A stretch of DNA of 64,000 nucleotides, taken from assembly GCF_014117215.1 (NCBI RefSeq), contig NZ_JACGXS010000003.1:283754-347753 (forward strand). Reading direction: 5' to 3'. Below are positions 26,915 through 36,374 of this stretch, piece by piece. The stretch is from Stenotrophomonas tumulicola (GTDB lineage: Bacteria > Pseudomonadota > Gammaproteobacteria > Xanthomonadales > Xanthomonadaceae). Made by a program: the position numbers and the translations under genes. Positions within the stretch are counted from its first letter, which is position 1. Each line of letters begins with the position of its first letter. The notes beneath the pieces were generated by a model that saw only the letters and a list, made by a program, of their open reading frames with translations, was not told where the DNA came from and made no database searches.

Positions 26915-28558
26915 TTGCGACCGCTGCTGCTCTCCGCTGCCTTGACCCTTGCGCTGGCCATGCCGTTGGCCAACGCCCAGGATTCGTTGCCGGACATCGG
27001 GTCCTCGGCAGGTGAACTGCTGACCCCGGCCCGCCAGGCCGAATATGGCGGGATGATGCTGCGCGAACTGCGCAACTATGGCTACCTGCTGGATGACCCG
27101 ATGGTCACCGAGTGGCTGCAGGGTATCGGCGCCAGGCTGGGTTCCAACAGCGCCCAGCCGCGGCAGTCCTACACGTTCTTCATGATGAAGGACCGCCAGA
27201 TCAACGCCTTTGCCACGCTCGGTGGCTATATCGGCGTCAATGCCGGCCTGGTGCTGACCGCCGAACGCGAGGACGAGGTGGCGGCGGTGCTGTCGCATGA
27301 AATCGCCCACGTCACCCAGCAGCATGTGCTGCGTGGCGTCGAACGGGCACAGCGCGACCAGATCCCGATCCTGCTTGGCATGCTGGCCGCCATCGTCGCG
27401 GCCCAGCAAGCAGGGGGGAACTCCTCCGGTGACGCCACCATGGCCAGCATCGCCTCCGGCATGGGCCTGATGCAGCAGCGCCAGATCGACTACACCCGTT
27501 CCAATGAGTCCGAGGCCGACCGCCTGGGCATCCGCACGCTGGCCCGCAGCGGCTATGACGTGGATGCGATGGCCGGCTTCTTCGAGCGCATGAGCGCGTC
27601 CATGCGCGGCAACGATGGCGGCTACAACGTGCCGGACTTCCTGCGCACGCACCCGGTCAACACCACCCGCATCAGCGAGGCCAAGCTGCGCGCCGAACAG
27701 ATGAAGAAGGACACCGTGGTGCTGACGACCGAGGTACCCGGCGGAGTGCGCCGGGAGCGGGTCAATCCCAGCGACCCTGCCCTTTCCGAGCCCCTCACGC
27801 GGCGCCTGAACCTGCTGCTGCCGCCCGGCATGCAGGTATCGGTGGGCCAGCTGAGCCGTGGCGCCAGCGGCCAGTTCGACTGGGCGCGCGAGCGCCTGCG
27901 GGTGCTCAGCGCCACCACGCCATCGGAACTGACCCGCGAATACCAGGGGCTGGCGCGCAGCCAGAAGGGCGGCCTGAGCCCGGCCCAGCGTTATGGCCAG
28001 GCCCTGGCGCAACTCAATACCGGCACCGGCGGGGCCGCCGGGGCAGCGCGGGCGCTGGCCGAACTGAACGATGCAGATCCGGAAAACCTATGGGTGGCAC
28101 TGGCCTTGGGCGAAGCTGAATCGCGCTCGGGACAGGCGGCGCGGGCCAACGAACGGTTCGAACAGCTGCTGCACCAGCATCCGGGCAGCCGACCGGTCGC
28201 CTTGACGTACGCGCAGATACTGAACGAGCAGGGAGGACCCGCCGCCGGCCAGCGCGCGCAGGCGATGCTGCGGCCGATGCTGTCACAAAGCAGCAATGAC
28301 CCCGTTTTCCAGCAACGCTTCGCCCGCGCCAGCGAGCTGGCCGGTGACGCGCACCGCGCCAGCGAGGCCTATGCCGAGGCGGCTTTCCTGAGCGGAAGGC
28401 CGGAACAGGCACTGATGCAGTTGCAGGCGCTGAAGCGCCAACCGGGGCTGGATTACATCACCCGCGCGCGGGTGGATGCGCGTATCGAAACCATCACGCC
28501 CAGCGTGCTGGAAATGCGCCGGCAAGGCATCAACGATCCCGAACTGGAACGTCGCTGA
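26915..28558 (+). CDS. bepA: BepA-like periplasmic M48 metalloprotease with TPRs
   Basis: A 547-residue periplasmic protease and chaperone that monitors LptD and BAM assembly in the outer membrane. Signal peptide of ~22 residues (LLLSAALTLALAMPLANAQ), M48 zinc motif HEIAH at 128-132 with the distal glutamate in SNESEADRLG near 200, then a C-terminal TPR region from about 330. The start is read as TTG at 26915, preceded by CGAGGAACGACTGC; an upstream ATG (26831) would put 28 unlikely residues before the signal peptide. Divergent from the glutaredoxin gene. Confidence 0.92.
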   Translation: MRPLLLSAALTLALAMPLANAQDSLPDIGSSAGELLTPARQAEYGGMMLRELRNYGYLLDDPMVTEWLQGIGARLGSNSAQPRQSYTFFMMKDRQINAFATLGGYIGVNAGLVLTAEREDEVAAVLSHEIAHVTQQHVLRGVERAQRDQIPILLGMLAAIVAAQQAGGNSSGDATMASIASGMGLMQQRQIDYTRSNESEADRLGIRTLARSGYDVDAMAGFFERMSASMRGNDGGYNVPDFLRTHPVNTTRISEAKLRAEQMKKDTVVLTTEVPGGVRRERVNPSDPALSEPLTRRLNLLLPPGMQVSVGQLSRGASGQFDWARERLRVLSATTPSELTREYQGLARSQKGGLSPAQRYGQALAQLNTGTGGAAGAARALAELNDADPENLWVALALGEAESRSGQAARANERFEQLLHQHPGSRPVALTYAQILNEQGGPAAGQRAQAMLRPMLSQSSNDPVFQQRFARASELAGDAHRASEAYAEAAFLSGRPEQALMQLQALKRQPGLDYITRARVDARIETITPSVLEMRRQGINDPELERR

Positions 28559-28610
28559 ACATTGCCATGAGGTGACGCTGCAACCACGGCACATCGAAAT
28601 GACGCCGGGA

Positions 28611-28628
28611 GCGTCACAAACATGTCAT
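28611..28628 (+). promoter_or_regulatory. Pho box of phoB
   Basis: Two 7-bp direct repeats GCGTCAC and ATGTCAT separated by AAAC, matching the CTGTCAT-N4-CTGTCA(T/C) Pho-box layout at 5/7 and 6/7. It lies 54 bp before the phoB start, with TAGTCT (28636-28641) as a possible -10. It implies PhoB autoregulation. Confidence 0.7.
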
Positions 28629-28681
28629 CAAATCGTAGTCTACTGGGGACATTCCGATTTGATGAGCAACCTGGTGGGCAC

Positions 28682-29371
28682 GTGCAGAAACGCATCCTGA
28701 TCGTCGATGACGAACCCGCGATCCGCGAAATGGTGGCTTTTGCCCTGCGCAAGGGCGATTACGAGCCGATCCATGCCGGCGACGCCCGCGAGGCACAGAC
28801 GGCCATCGCCGACCGCGTGCCGGACCTCATCCTGCTGGACTGGATGCTTCCCGGCACCAGTGGGTTGGACCTTGCCCGCCGTTGGCGAAAGGAGGCCCTG
28901 ACCCGCGAAGTGCCGATCATCATGCTGACCGCCCGCGGCGAAGAGAACGACCGCGTCGGTGGCCTGGAAGCCGGCGTGGACGATTACGTGGTCAAGCCGT
29001 TCTCCGCCCGCGAACTGCTGGCGCGCATCCGGGCAGTGATGCGCCGGGCACGTGACGACGATGAGGATGGCAGCGTGGCCGTCGGTGTCATCCGCATCGA
29101 CGGCGCCGCCCACCGCGTGTTCGCCAACGACCAGCCGGTACCGATCGGACCGACCGAGTATCGCCTGCTGCATTTCTTCATGACCCATCCCGAGCGCGTC
29201 TATACCCGTGCCCAGTTGCTGGACCACGTATGGGGCGGCAGCGTATATGTGGAGGAGCGCACCATCGACGTGCACATCCGCCGCCTGCGCAAGACCCTGG
29301 AGCCGTTCAACGCCGAGAACATGGTGCAGACGGTACGCGGCGCCGGTTACCGCTTCTCCACCTCCACCTGA
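28682..29371 (+). CDS. phoB: Phosphate regulon response regulator PhoB
   Basis: A 229-residue OmpR-type regulator. Receiver domain with acidic pocket DDE (9-11), phosphorylation site Asp53 (LLDWMLPGTSGL) and switch lysine in VVKPFSAREL; winged-helix domain with YTRAQLLDHVWGG and VHIRRLRKTLEP. The N-terminus is set at GTG 28682, which gives the family start QKRILIVDDEP; the in-frame ATG at 28622 would overlap the Pho box. With phoR directly downstream it controls phosphate-starvation genes, likely including the GT4/PAP2 pair at 34652. Confidence 0.96.
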   Translation: MQKRILIVDDEPAIREMVAFALRKGDYEPIHAGDAREAQTAIADRVPDLILLDWMLPGTSGLDLARRWRKEALTREVPIIMLTARGEENDRVGGLEAGVDDYVVKPFSARELLARIRAVMRRARDDDEDGSVAVGVIRIDGAAHRVFANDQPVPIGPTEYRLLHFFMTHPERVYTRAQLLDHVWGGSVYVEERTIDVHIRRLRKTLEPFNAENMVQTVRGAGYRFSTST

Positions 29372-29427
29372 TCCCCTGTTGCCGGTGCAGTGTCATCGGA
29401 TACGTCCACTTACTGCCTGGTACCGCA

Positions 29428-30756
29428 ATGCCGCGTCACATACGTTCTGCCTGGTTCAAGACGTTGGCCACCCTGGCCGCGGCGCTGTTGCTGGCAGGCG
29501 TGGTGGGGGGGCTGCTGGGCAACGCCTGGATGGGCCTGGCGCTGGCCTCCATCGGTGCGCTGGCATGGCACTACTGGCGGTTGCGGCGGGTACTGGGCAG
29601 GTTGACCGCGCGCCAGCGTTGGGACATCGCGGCCGGCCCCGGGGTATGGAACGAACTGGACCGGGTGGTCAGCCGCAACCAGCATGAAATGCGGGTGCGC
29701 AAGCGGCGCCTGCTGGACATGCTGCGCAGCTACCGTGCGGCCGCAGCGGCACTGCCCGATGCGGTGGTGGTGCTGGACCGCAACAGCCAGCGCGTGCAGT
29801 GGTTCAACGAAGCGGCCACGTCGTTGCTTGGCCTGCACCATCCCGGCGACCTCGGCCAGGCGCTGGTCCAACGGCTGCAACCCATGCCATTGGCCCACTG
29901 GCTGGCCGGTGGGCGCAATGCCGAGCCCATCCTTGATGTCGCCTCGCCAGTGGACCCGGCGATCCGCCTCAACCTGCGGCTGATCCCATACTCGCCGGAC
30001 TACTGGCTGCTGATCGCCCGCGATGTCAGCAAGCTGCTGCGGCTGGAGCAGGTGCGGCGCGACTTCGTGGCCAACGTGTCGCACGAACTGCGTACGCCGC
30101 TGACCGTGGTGCACGGCTACCTGGACATGATGGATCCGGAGGATTTCCCCGGTACCGGGCCGATGCTGGAAGAAATGCGCAAGCAGAGCCAGCGCATGGC
30201 CCAGCTGGTGGAAGACCTGCTGACCTTGTCGCGGCTGGAATCGCAGGAACATGGCGACGCCGAGAATGTGGCGATGGTGCCGATGCTGGCCACGCTGCGC
30301 CGCGAGGCCGAAGCCCACAGCCAGGGACGCCACCAGATCACCATCGAGGACGATGCCGGCGTGGACCTGATCGGCTCGATCAAGGAACTGCACAGCGCCT
30401 TTTCCAACCTGGTCACCAACGCCGTGCGCTACACCCCGGTCGGCGGCCAGGTCTGCGTCACCTTCCGCCGCGAGGGCGATGGCGCGGTGCTGGCGGTGCG
30501 TGATACCGGCTACGGCATCCCGGCCAACCACCTGCCGCGCTTGACCGAACGTTTCTACCGCGTCTCCAGCAGCCGTTCGCGCGAGAGCGGTGGCACCGGC
30601 CTGGGCCTGTCCATCGTCAAGCACATCCTTGGCCTGCACCACGCCCGTCTGGGAATACAGAGCGAGGTCGGCAAGGGCTCCACGTTTTCCTGCCATTTCG
30701 ACGCCGAACACATCCGCGTGCGTGAGCATGTCGCCTACCAACCCGCCGAAGATTGA
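29428..30756 (+). CDS. phoR: Phosphate sensor histidine kinase PhoR
   Basis: A 442-residue membrane kinase. Two hydrophobic segments near 13-31 and 34-48 anchor it, followed by a PAS-like domain (ALPDAVVVLDRNSQRVQWFN), the phospho-acceptor His219 in VSHELRTPLTVVHGYLD, and the ATPase domain with N box (NLVTNAVRYTP), DTGYGIP and GTGLGLSIVKH. The starting ATG lies 56 bp after phoB. It phosphorylates PhoB when phosphate is scarce, normally under control of the Pst transporter, which is not in this window. Confidence 0.96.
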   Translation: MPRHIRSAWFKTLATLAAALLLAGVVGGLLGNAWMGLALASIGALAWHYWRLRRVLGRLTARQRWDIAAGPGVWNELDRVVSRNQHEMRVRKRRLLDMLRSYRAAAAALPDAVVVLDRNSQRVQWFNEAATSLLGLHHPGDLGQALVQRLQPMPLAHWLAGGRNAEPILDVASPVDPAIRLNLRLIPYSPDYWLLIARDVSKLLRLEQVRRDFVANVSHELRTPLTVVHGYLDMMDPEDFPGTGPMLEEMRKQSQRMAQLVEDLLTLSRLESQEHGDAENVAMVPMLATLRREAEAHSQGRHQITIEDDAGVDLIGSIKELHSAFSNLVTNAVRYTPVGGQVCVTFRREGDGAVLAVRDTGYGIPANHLPRLTERFYRVSSSRSRESGGTGLGLSIVKHILGLHHARLGIQSEVGKGSTFSCHFDAEHIRVREHVAYQPAED

Positions 30757-30760
30757 AGCC

Positions 30761-32848
30761 ATGAGCAGCCTTGGATCCCTCCCCGTCCCGCCGAACCCGG
30801 ACATCGATCCGCTGCGTGACCCGGCGCATTACATCAACCGCGAGCTGTCGCAGCTGGATTTCAACTTCCGCGTGCTGGCGCAGGCATTGGATCCGCAGGT
30901 CCCGCTGCTGGATCGCCTGCGCTTCATGTGCATTTCCTGCACCAACCTGGATGAGTTCTTCGAGATCCGCGCCGCGGCCGTACGCCACGCGCAGGAATTC
31001 GGCCTGCCACCGGCGCCGGACGGCATGAGTCCGCAGGCCATCCTCAATGCCATCCATGACCGCGCCGCCGAACTGGTCGACCAGCAGTACCGTTGCTGGA
31101 ACGACGTGCTGCGCCCTGCCCTGCAGGATGCCGGCATCGGCGTACTGGGCCGCCATTCCTGGACCCACCGGCAGAAACGCTGGCTGCGCGCGTATTTCCG
31201 CAACGAGATCATGCCGGTGCTGTCCCCGCTGGGACTGGACCCGGTGCACCCGTTCCCGAAGATCCTCAACAAATCGCTGAACATCGTGGTGGTGCTGAAG
31301 GGCGTGGATGCATTCGGCCGCAGTGGCCACCTGGCCATCGTGCGTGCGCCGCGGTCGCTGCCGCGCATCATCCAGTTGCCCGAACGGCTCGGCGGCGGAC
31401 AGAACTTCGTGTTCCTGTCCTCGATGCTGTCGGCCTTCGTCGACGAACTGTTCCCGGGCATGGAAGTGGAAGGCGCCTACCAGTTCCGCGTCACCCGCAA
31501 CTCCGAGCTGGTGGTCGACGAAGAAGAGGTGGAGAACCTGGCGCTGGCGTTGCGCGACGAACTGGTCGACCGTGGCTACCGGCCAGCGGTGCGGCTGGAG
31601 ATCGCCAAGGACACGCCACGCGACATCGTACGCACCCTGCTGCAGAACTTCGGCCTGACCGAAAACGCGGTCTACTACATCGACGGACCGGTCAACCTCA
31701 ACCGTGTCATCCAGCTGTACGACGTGCTGGCCCGCCCGGACCTGAAGTACCCTCCGATGACACCGCGCACCCTGCGCGACGCCGATGGCATCTTCGACAT
31801 CGCCGCTCGCCAGGACGTGCTGTTGCATCACCCGTTCGACGCGTTCACGGCCGTCCTAGACCTGATCAAGCAGGCCGCGGTGGATCCCAACGTACTGGCC
31901 ATCAAGCAGACCCTGTACCGCACCGGCAAGGACTCGCTGATCGTGGAGGCGCTGATCCAGGCGGCACACAACGGCAAGGACGTCACCGTAGTGGTGGAAC
32001 TGCGCGCGCGCTTCGACGAAGAGGCCAACCTCGGCCTGGCAGACCGGTTGCAGGAGGCGGGGGTCCAGGTCGTGTACGGCGTGGTCGGCTTCAAGACCCA
32101 CGCCAAGATGCTGCTCATCGTGCGACGCGAAGGCCGCAAGCTGCGCCGCTACGTGCACCTGGGCACCGGCAACTACCACAGTGGCACCGCGCGGGCGTAT
32201 ACCGATATCAGCCTGATCACCGCCGACGCGGACGTCGGCAACGACGTGCACCTGCTGTTCCAGCAGCTGTCCGGGCTGGCGTCAAAGGCCAAGCTGAAGC
32301 ACCTGCTGCAATCACCGTTCACCCTGCACACCGGCGTGCTCAAGCGGATCGAGCGCGAGACGGCCATTGCGCGGAGCGGCCACCCCGCACGCATCATCGC
32401 CAAGATGAACGCCCTCAATGAGCCCCAGGTGATCCGTGCGCTGTACGCTGCATCGCAGGCCGGCGTGCAGATCGACCTGATCATCCGCGGGGCCTGCACG
32501 CTGCGCCCCGGCGTGCCCGGCATCTCGGACAACATCCGGGTACGTTCCATCGTCGGCCGGTTCCTGGAACACAGCCGCGTCTACTGGTTCGGCAATGACG
32601 GGGCACCGGAGCTTTACTGCGCCAGCGCCGACTGGCTGGAACGCAACCTGCTGCGACGGGTGGAAACCGGCTTCCCGATCCTGGATGCGGGACTATCCCG
32701 GCGGGTCTACCGCGAAGTACTGCAGAACTATCTCGACGACAACCTCAATGCCTGGGAGCTCCAGGCTGATGGCCGCTACCTCAAGCTGACGCCGGCACAC
32801 GACGAGCCGCCGCATTCGGCGCAGATGGCGTTGATGCAGGGATTGTGA
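30761..32848 (+). CDS. ppk: Polyphosphate kinase 1
   Basis: A 695-residue enzyme that makes polyphosphate from ATP reversibly. N-terminal domain starts YINRELSQLDFNFRVL; the catalytic PLD-like core includes KTHAKMLLIVRREGRK with the candidate phospho-histidine at about 445, and HLGTGNYHSGTARAYTD. It begins 4 bp after the phoR stop, so it is probably cotranscribed with phoBR. With ppx downstream it forms the polyphosphate storage and use pair next to its phosphate sensor. Confidence 0.96.
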   Translation: MSSLGSLPVPPNPDIDPLRDPAHYINRELSQLDFNFRVLAQALDPQVPLLDRLRFMCISCTNLDEFFEIRAAAVRHAQEFGLPPAPDGMSPQAILNAIHDRAAELVDQQYRCWNDVLRPALQDAGIGVLGRHSWTHRQKRWLRAYFRNEIMPVLSPLGLDPVHPFPKILNKSLNIVVVLKGVDAFGRSGHLAIVRAPRSLPRIIQLPERLGGGQNFVFLSSMLSAFVDELFPGMEVEGAYQFRVTRNSELVVDEEEVENLALALRDELVDRGYRPAVRLEIAKDTPRDIVRTLLQNFGLTENAVYYIDGPVNLNRVIQLYDVLARPDLKYPPMTPRTLRDADGIFDIAARQDVLLHHPFDAFTAVLDLIKQAAVDPNVLAIKQTLYRTGKDSLIVEALIQAAHNGKDVTVVVELRARFDEEANLGLADRLQEAGVQVVYGVVGFKTHAKMLLIVRREGRKLRRYVHLGTGNYHSGTARAYTDISLITADADVGNDVHLLFQQLSGLASKAKLKHLLQSPFTLHTGVLKRIERETAIARSGHPARIIAKMNALNEPQVIRALYAASQAGVQIDLIIRGACTLRPGVPGISDNIRVRSIVGRFLEHSRVYWFGNDGAPELYCASADWLERNLLRRVETGFPILDAGLSRRVYREVLQNYLDDNLNAWELQADGRYLKLTPAHDEPPHSAQMALMQGL

Positions 32849-32864
32849 CCACGCGGATGGTGGA

Positions 32865-32899
32865 GCCAGGTCCCTTTTCCAGCGAAAAAGGGACCTGGC
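32865..32899. terminator. Hairpin between ppk and ppx
   Basis: Arms gccaggtcccttttc / gaaaaagggacctggc (one bulged base) with a short loop. It could terminate ppk. It also resembles the general form of repeats carrying aaaagggacc and its complement, as at 50843-50940. Confidence 0.55.
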
Positions 32900-32946
32900 C
32901 CCCAACGTGGTGACGAGCTTGCCCCTCCTTCGGCTACCATTTGCCC

Positions 32947-34470
32947 ATGCCGCATACCACGACATCCCCCACCCTCCAGGACGGCGAGCTGCTGGCCGCC
33001 ATAGATATCGGCTCCAACAGCTTCCACATGGTCATCGCCCGCTACACGCTGGGCCAGCTGCGGGTGGTCGACCGCCTGCGCGAAACGGTGCGCATGGCCG
33101 ACGGCCTGGATGGCAAGGGAGGCCTGTCCAGCGAAGCGCGCCAGCGCGCCCTGGAATGCCTGGCCCGGTTCGGCCAACGCATCCGTGACATTCCCTCGCA
33201 TCGCGTGCGTGCACTGGCGACCAACACGGTGCGCCAGCTGCGCTCGCCGCATGCGTTCCTGATGCCGGCCGAGACCGCCCTCGGCCATGCCATCGAAGTG
33301 GTCAGCGGCCGTGAAGAGGCGCGCCTGATCTACCTCGGGGTGGCGCACGCGCAGCCGCCCAAGCCGGGGCAGCGCCGTCTGGTGATCGACATCGGTGGGG
33401 GCTCGACGGAGTTCATCATCGGCAGCGGCATGCAGACCCTGGAGCGCGAGAGCCTGCAGGCCGGCTGCATCGCCAGCACGCGGCGTTTCTTCCCCGGCGG
33501 CAAGCTGAGCCGCAAGCGCTGGAAGGAGGCCTTGGCCGAGATCGGCCGCGAGTTCCAGCCATTCGCCAACAAATACCGCGCCCTGGGATGGGACGAAGCG
33601 CTGGGCTCGTCGGGTACCCACAAGGCCATCAGCGAAATCTGCGCGATGATGAAGCTGAGCAAGGGTGCCATCACCGCCGAAGCGCTGCCGCTGCTGCGCG
33701 ACGAACTGCTGAAGGCCAAGAAGATCGATGACATCGTGCTGCCTGGGCTGGGTAGCGATCGCCGGCCGATCATCGCTGGCGGCGTGCTCGTGCTGGAGGC
33801 AGCGTTCCAGGCGCTGGGCCTGCAGAAGCTGCTGGTCAGCAAGGCAGCGATGCGCGAAGGCATCCTGTACGACATCCTGGGACGCGCCAGCGAGAACGAC
33901 CTGCGCGATGAATCGGTGGCTGCACTGACCCAACGCTACGGCATCGACATCATCCAGGCCGACCGCGTACAGGACACGGCGATGGCCCTGTTCGAGCAGG
34001 TGCAGCAGGGCTGGAGCCTGGACCCGGACGATGCACGCATGCTGGCCTGGGCCGCGCGCCTGCACGAGCTGGGATTGATGATCGCGCACAGCGGGTACCA
34101 CACCCACGGCAGCTACGTGCTGGAAAACTCGGACATCGCCGGGTTCTCGCGGCAGGAGCAGCAGATGCTGGCCGCACTGGTGCGTACCCACCGTCGCAAT
34201 GTGCCCAAGAGTGCCTTCGAGGCGCTCCCCGAGCGCCTGGCGACACCGGCACGGCGCTTGGCCGCCCTGCTGAGGCTGGCGGTGCTGGTCAACCGCGCAC
34301 ATGAATCCACGCCGTTGCCGGCGCTTGAGCTGACCGCCGAAGAAGATCGCCTGTCGCTGATCGTGCCGCAGGCATTCATCGATCCGCGCCCCCTGCTGCG
34401 CGCCGACCTGATTGGCGAAGTGGACGGCATGGAAGGGCTGGGCCTGCAGTTCAAACCCTTCGTCGCCTGA
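32947..34470 (+). CDS. ppx: Exopolyphosphatase Ppx/GppA
   Basis: A 507-residue actin-fold phosphatase that removes terminal phosphates from polyphosphate (and, in GppA-type members, pppGpp). Motifs: phosphate-1 AAIDIGSNSFHMVIAR, phosphate-2 VIDIGGGSTEFIIG and the catalytic glutamate region EVVSGREEARLIYLG; a C-terminal HD-like domain follows from about 320. ATG 32947 is used; an in-frame TTG at 32941 adds two residues. It sits 98 bp after ppk, behind a hairpin. Confidence 0.95.
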   Translation: MPHTTTSPTLQDGELLAAIDIGSNSFHMVIARYTLGQLRVVDRLRETVRMADGLDGKGGLSSEARQRALECLARFGQRIRDIPSHRVRALATNTVRQLRSPHAFLMPAETALGHAIEVVSGREEARLIYLGVAHAQPPKPGQRRLVIDIGGGSTEFIIGSGMQTLERESLQAGCIASTRRFFPGGKLSRKRWKEALAEIGREFQPFANKYRALGWDEALGSSGTHKAISEICAMMKLSKGAITAEALPLLRDELLKAKKIDDIVLPGLGSDRRPIIAGGVLVLEAAFQALGLQKLLVSKAAMREGILYDILGRASENDLRDESVAALTQRYGIDIIQADRVQDTAMALFEQVQQGWSLDPDDARMLAWAARLHELGLMIAHSGYHTHGSYVLENSDIAGFSRQEQQMLAALVRTHRRNVPKSAFEALPERLATPARRLAALLRLAVLVNRAHESTPLPALELTAEEDRLSLIVPQAFIDPRPLLRADLIGEVDGMEGLGLQFKPFVA

Positions 34471-34482
34471 CGCGTACAAGGG

Positions 34483-34557
34483 GGTAGCGCCGAGCCACGC
34501 TCGGCGGCTCTTTGTTGACGGTGACCGATACCGTCCGCCGAGCATGGCTCGGCGCTA
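34483..34557. repeat. SMAG inverted pair
   Basis: ggtagcgccgagccacgctc at 34483 faces gagcatggctcggcgctag at 34557; the second terminus reads CTAG instead of CTAC, a one-base decay of the GTAG end. Confidence 0.7.
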
Positions 34558-34574
34558 GCGCAGCTTGCCGTCCG

Positions 34575-34603
34575 CCGTCATGCGACCGTCGCAATCCGGT
34601 CAT
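34575..34603 (+). promoter_or_regulatory. Three Pho-box-like half sites at 11-bp period
   Basis: CCGTCAT (34575-34581), CCGTCGC (34586-34592) and CGGTCAT (34597-34603) repeat exactly every 11 bp, with 4-bp spacers, against the half-site consensus CTGTCAT (6/7, 4/7, 6/7). It lies about 50 bp before the GT4 start and 90 bp after ppx. Confidence 0.6.
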
Positions 34604-34651
34604 GGCAGGGACATGGCCAGCGCCGAGCATGCCCGCAAACGGGAGAGTGCC

Positions 34652-35791
34652 ATGCGCTACACGATCGTTACCGAGACCTATCCTCCGGAAGTCAACGGCG
34701 TGGCCCTGACCGTACAAGGGCTGGAACAGGGCCTGCGCCAGGCCGGCCACGAAGTCGACCTGGTCCGCCCGCGCCAGGAATGCGATGCCCTGTCTGCGGC
34801 AACCACCTTCCTGGTACCCGGGGCCGCCCTGCCGCGCTATCCCGGCCTGCGCTTCGGCCTGCCCGCGCCGATCCGCCTTGGCCGGCACTGGCTTGCCCAG
34901 CGCCCGGATGCGATCTACATCGCCACCGAAGGTCCCCTCGGCTGGTCGGCATTGCGCTGCGCGCGCCGGATGGGCATCCCGGTAGCCACCGGTTTCCACA
35001 CCCGTTTCGATGAATACCTGCCGGACTATGGCGTGGCATGGCTGCAGGCCGCTGCGCTGCGCTGGATGCGCCGGTTCCACAACCAGGCCGATGCCACCCT
35101 GGTACCGACCCGCGAACTGCAGCAGTTCCTTGGCGGGCAAGGCTTCGAGCGGGTGCGGCTGCTTTCGCGCGCGGTGGACAGCCAACAGTTCGACCCGGCC
35201 AGGCGTGACCCGGCACTGCGCGAAGAATGGGGCATCGACGGGACCGGCTTTGCCGCGATCTACGTCGGCCGCATCGCGCCGGAGAAGAATCTCGGCCTGG
35301 CGGTAAAAGCCTTCCGTCGCCTGCAGCAGTTGCGGCCCAAGGCGCGCTTCGTGCTGGTCGGCGACGGTCCGGCGCGCGAGAGGCTGGCGCATGAAAATCC
35401 GGACTTCCTGTTCTGTGGCGTACAGCGCGGGGAAGCGCTGGCCAGGCATTTCGCCAGTGGCGACCTGTTCCTGTTTCCCAGCCGCAGCGAAACCTTCGGC
35501 AACGTGACACTGGAGGCGATGGCCAGTGGCGTGGCTACGGTTGCATTCGATTACGGTGCTGCGCGCGAGTACCTGCGCGATGGCGAAAATGGAGCAGCGG
35601 TGGAATCCGATGAGCAGTTCGTTGAGGCCGCACAGCGGCTTGCCGGCGACGACGCATTGCGCAGTGCGCTCGGCAACCAGGCGGCGCAGGACATGAAGCG
35701 CCTGCATCCACAGCAGGTGGTCGCCGAATTCGATGCGTTGCTCGCTGAACTGGCCCAGGCCCGGAGGCTGCATGCCCACCACGCCGCTTGA
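34652..35791 (+). CDS. GT4-family glycosyltransferase, likely glycolipid type
   Basis: A 379-residue GT-B glycosyltransferase. N-terminal motif TETYPPEVNGVALTVQGLEQ and GFHTRFDEYL; nucleotide-sugar half with VGRIAPEKNLGLAVKAF and the SRSETFGNVTLEAMASG E-x7-E region. This sequence style is shared by glycolipid enzymes such as diacylglycerol glycosyltransferases and SqdX-like proteins, so a lipid acceptor is likely. ATG 34652 follows GGGAGAG. It overlaps a PAP2 phosphatase gene by 20 bp and has Pho-box-like sites upstream, which together suggest phosphate-starvation membrane lipid remodelling. Sugar and acceptor are inferred, not shown. Confidence 0.82.
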   Translation: MRYTIVTETYPPEVNGVALTVQGLEQGLRQAGHEVDLVRPRQECDALSAATTFLVPGAALPRYPGLRFGLPAPIRLGRHWLAQRPDAIYIATEGPLGWSALRCARRMGIPVATGFHTRFDEYLPDYGVAWLQAAALRWMRRFHNQADATLVPTRELQQFLGGQGFERVRLLSRAVDSQQFDPARRDPALREEWGIDGTGFAAIYVGRIAPEKNLGLAVKAFRRLQQLRPKARFVLVGDGPARERLAHENPDFLFCGVQRGEALARHFASGDLFLFPSRSETFGNVTLEAMASGVATVAFDYGAAREYLRDGENGAAVESDEQFVEAAQRLAGDDALRSALGNQAAQDMKRLHPQQVVAEFDALLAELAQARRLHAHHAA

Positions 35792-36311
35792 ACTGCTGCT
35801 CGGACGCGAAACCCGCTGGTGCCGCCGGGCCAACCTGTACTGTCGGCGCCGCCATGTGCGTGCACTGTTCGCCGCCATCAGCCGCCTGGGTGATGGCGTG
35901 TTCTGGTATGTGCTGATGGGCGCGCTGGTGCTGCTGGACGGGGTCGACGGACTGCGTGCCAGCACCCACATGGCCGCCACCGGCGTGGCCGCCCTGCTGC
36001 TGTACAAGGGACTCAAGCGCTGGACCCGGCGCCCGCGTCCCTACAAGGCGGACCTGCGCATCCGCGCATGGGTAGCACCGCTGGACGAGTTCAGCTTCCC
36101 CTCTGGCCACACCCTGCACGCGGTTTCCTTCACCATCGTCGCACTGGCGTACTACCCATGGCTGGCCCCCCTGCTGATCCCGTTCACGCTGGGCGTGGCG
36201 GCCTCGCGCGTGGTGCTGGGCCTGCACTATCCCAGCGACGTACTGGCCGCCACCGGCATCGCCGTGCTGCTCGCTTCGGCCAGCCTGGCCTGGCTGCCGC
36301 TGGCGGCGTGA
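35772..36311 (+). CDS. PAP2-family membrane phosphatase
   Basis: A 179-residue integral membrane phosphatase with about four or five membrane segments. The three acid phosphatase motifs are intact: KGLKRWTRRPRP, FPSGHT and SRVVLGLHYPSD. PAP2 enzymes dephosphorylate phosphatidate, undecaprenyl diphosphate or similar lipids on the periplasmic side. ATG 35772 lies inside the end of the glycosyltransferase gene. If the pair makes glycolipids, this enzyme could supply diacylglycerol from phosphatidate and recover phosphate. Confidence 0.88.
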   Translation: MPTTPLELLLGRETRWCRRANLYCRRRHVRALFAAISRLGDGVFWYVLMGALVLLDGVDGLRASTHMAATGVAALLLYKGLKRWTRRPRPYKADLRIRAWVAPLDEFSFPSGHTLHAVSFTIVALAYYPWLAPLLIPFTLGVAASRVVLGLHYPSDVLAATGIAVLLASASLAWLPLAA

Positions 36312-36374
36312 CCAGCGCAGCGCCCGGCCAGGCCGGCGACGCGCGTATGCGCTCGTGGCGTTTAGAATGTCGGC

